Source of the DNA: Rhodospirillaceae bacterium
GTDB taxonomy: Bacteria; Pseudomonadota; Alphaproteobacteria; JABSOH01
DNA: 7,353 nucleotides
Direction of reading: 5' to 3'
Assembly (NCBI GenBank): GCA_020629355.1
Contig: JAHDDM010000058.1
Location: 1-7,353, forward strand
Shown: piece by piece, positions 6,437-7,353 of the stretch
Numbering within the stretch: position 1 is the first letter of the stretch
Layout: each line of letters starts with the position of its first letter
Made by a program: the position numbers and the translations under genes
Notes under the pieces: model-generated
What the model saw: the letters and a program-made list of their open reading frames with translations, nothing else
Database searches by the model: none
What the model was told of the DNA's origin: nothing

Positions 6437-7216
6437 ATGAAAATTTTGGTTTCTGGTGCAACGGGCCGCATGGGGCAAATGATCCGCACGGTGCTTGCGG
6501 ACGATTCGGAATGCTCCATCGGCGGTCTGTTGGAATATCCCAAGCATCCTGCAATCGGACAGAGACAACAGCCCGAAAGCCTCATTCTGCAAAGCGACTT
6601 TACCGAAGCTGTGGCGGGATGTGATGTGATTATTGATTTTTCCCTGCCTGTTGGCTGCATCCATCATGCTGAAATGGCAGCAAAACTTGGTATTCCTTTT
6701 GTGAGCGGCACAACAGGTCTGAGTACAGAACAGCAAGAGAAACTCAAAATCGCCGCCCAGGATATTCCGTTGTTTTGGGCTGCCAATATGAGTCTTGGGG
6801 TTGCTCTGGTGCGTGCGTTGGTGCGTCAAGCCGCGCAAACTTTAGGGGCAGAGCATTTTGACATTGAAATACTTGAGCGGCATCATCGTAATAAGGTTGA
6901 CGCGCCTTCTGGCACTGCGATAGCATTAGGCGAAGCAGCAGCAGAGGGGCGCGGGGTGAACCATGAAACTCATGCAGTGTATCATCGCCCTAGAATTGGC
7001 GAGGCACGAGAAAAAGGCACTATTGGCTATGCCGCAATACGCGGTGGTGGTATCGTAGGAGACCACGAGGTGCTATTCTTAAGCGAGTACGAACAGATCA
7101 GCATCGGACATCATGCCATGAAACGCGAACTTTTTGCTGCCGGTGCAATACGCGCCGCCAAATGGCTTGCTACGCAACCAGCAGGTCTGTATGGCATGGA
7201 TGATATCTTTGCTTAA
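6437..7216 (+). CDS. dapB: 4-hydroxy-tetrahydrodipicolinate reductase
   Basis: DapB reduces 4-hydroxy-tetrahydrodipicolinate with NAD(P)H to tetrahydrodipicolinate in the lysine and meso-diaminopimelate pathway, needed for peptidoglycan, in the cytoplasm. The 259-residue length is typical. Motifs: Rossmann loop SGATGRMG (6-13), IIDFSLP (65-71), VSGTTGLS (89-96), the signature ERHHRNKVDAPSGTA (147-161) with catalytic His149 and Lys153, and the C-terminal IRGGGIVGDHEV (201-212). A purine-rich AAGAAAGAAGA stretch lies just before the ATG and serves as a weak ribosome-binding site. It starts 12 bp after the disulfide reductase stop, so the two are probably co-transcribed, although their functions are unrelated. 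Confidence 0.97.
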   Translation: MKILVSGATGRMGQMIRTVLADDSECSIGGLLEYPKHPAIGQRQQPESLILQSDFTEAVAGCDVIIDFSLPVGCIHHAEMAAKLGIPFVSGTTGLSTEQQEKLKIAAQDIPLFWAANMSLGVALVRALVRQAAQTLGAEHFDIEILERHHRNKVDAPSGTAIALGEAAAEGRGVNHETHAVYHRPRIGEAREKGTIGYAAIRGGGIVGDHEVLFLSEYEQISIGHHAMKRELFAAGAIRAAKWLATQPAGLYGMDDIFA

Positions 7217-7257
7217 ATAATGATTTTTTTCGAAACTAGGGAACGCTCACGCTGAAC

Positions 7258-7353
7258 ATGACTGAAGAAACTCTTCCAGCACCAGAATTAACAAACGAAA
7301 ACGAGCAGAGATGCCTGGTCATCGTCGACAATAGCAAGGAACTTGAGCGCGCC
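7258..7353 (+). CDS. Probable universal stress protein (UspA family), 5' end only
   Basis: An ORF of 32 codons runs off the window. It begins MTEETLPAPE, then a polar linker, then RCLVIVDNSKELERA. The hydrophobic strand followed by Asp and a short Ser/Glu turn resembles the first beta strand and nucleotide-binding loop of UspA-domain proteins in alphaproteobacteria (pattern hhVVVDxSxE). An in-frame TAG at 7237-7239 lies upstream, so the ATG at 7258 is the only standard start. No Shine-Dalgarno sequence is well placed; AGGGA is about 15 nt upstream. Only about 15 informative residues support the family, so this is tentative. Confidence 0.45.
   Translation, partial: MTEETLPAPELTNENEQRCLVIVDNSKELERA

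Noticed and set aside
7220..7255. An 11-codon ORF (MIFFETRERSR) between dapB and the next gene, ending 2 nt before its ATG.
   Set aside because: It has no ribosome-binding site upstream and is expected by chance in a short AT-rich gap; only its position is suggestive.

Overview
This window looks like an ordinary housekeeping region of a proteobacterial chromosome, most likely from an alphaproteobacterium with GC near 50% (estimated by eye). Three things point there. Neighbouring ispH, thrB and rnhA is an arrangement I associate with alphaproteobacteria. The homoserine kinase is of the aminoglycoside-phosphotransferase-like type. The disulfide reductase resembles ScsB/DsbD proteins common in that class. 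No mobile element, CRISPR array, rRNA or tRNA was seen.

Layout: the 3' half of a BenE-type benzoate/H+ symporter gene (+ strand, 2-547) meets aat tail to tail with a 19-bp overlap. On the minus strand, reading leftwards, yqgE (4340-3744), ispH (3482-2532), thrB (2525-1557), rnhA (1557-1123) and aat (1122-529) form an apparent transcription unit. Gaps from ispH to aat are 6, -1 and 0 bp, so translational coupling is likely. On the plus strand, diverging from yqgE across about 70 bp, lie a ScsB/DsbD-like membrane disulfide reductase gene (4412-6424), dapB (6437-7216) and the first 32 codons of a probable universal stress protein gene (7258 to the window end).

The genes serve separate core functions: isoprenoid precursor synthesis (IspH), threonine synthesis (ThrB), lysine and diaminopimelate synthesis (DapB), RNA:DNA hybrid removal (RnhA), N-end-rule protein tagging (Aat) and periplasmic thiol redox (ScsB/DsbD-like). 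They are not an obvious single pathway.

The unusual part is between yqgE and ispH. A perfect 155-bp tandem duplication (3431-3585 and 3586-3740) repeats the whole ispH leader plus the first 52 bp of ispH. Each unit holds an imperfect hairpin, a strong Shine-Dalgarno sequence, an 11-residue lysine-rich upstream ORF ending 5 nt before the ispH ATG, and the ispH start. The outer copy therefore encodes a 34-residue truncated IspH remnant. ispH itself has no good Shine-Dalgarno sequence, so coupling to the upstream ORF is a testable idea. Other oddities are a possible leaderless mRNA for the disulfide reductase and a perfect 11-bp hairpin inside the benE coding sequence. I found no convincing new multi-gene system.
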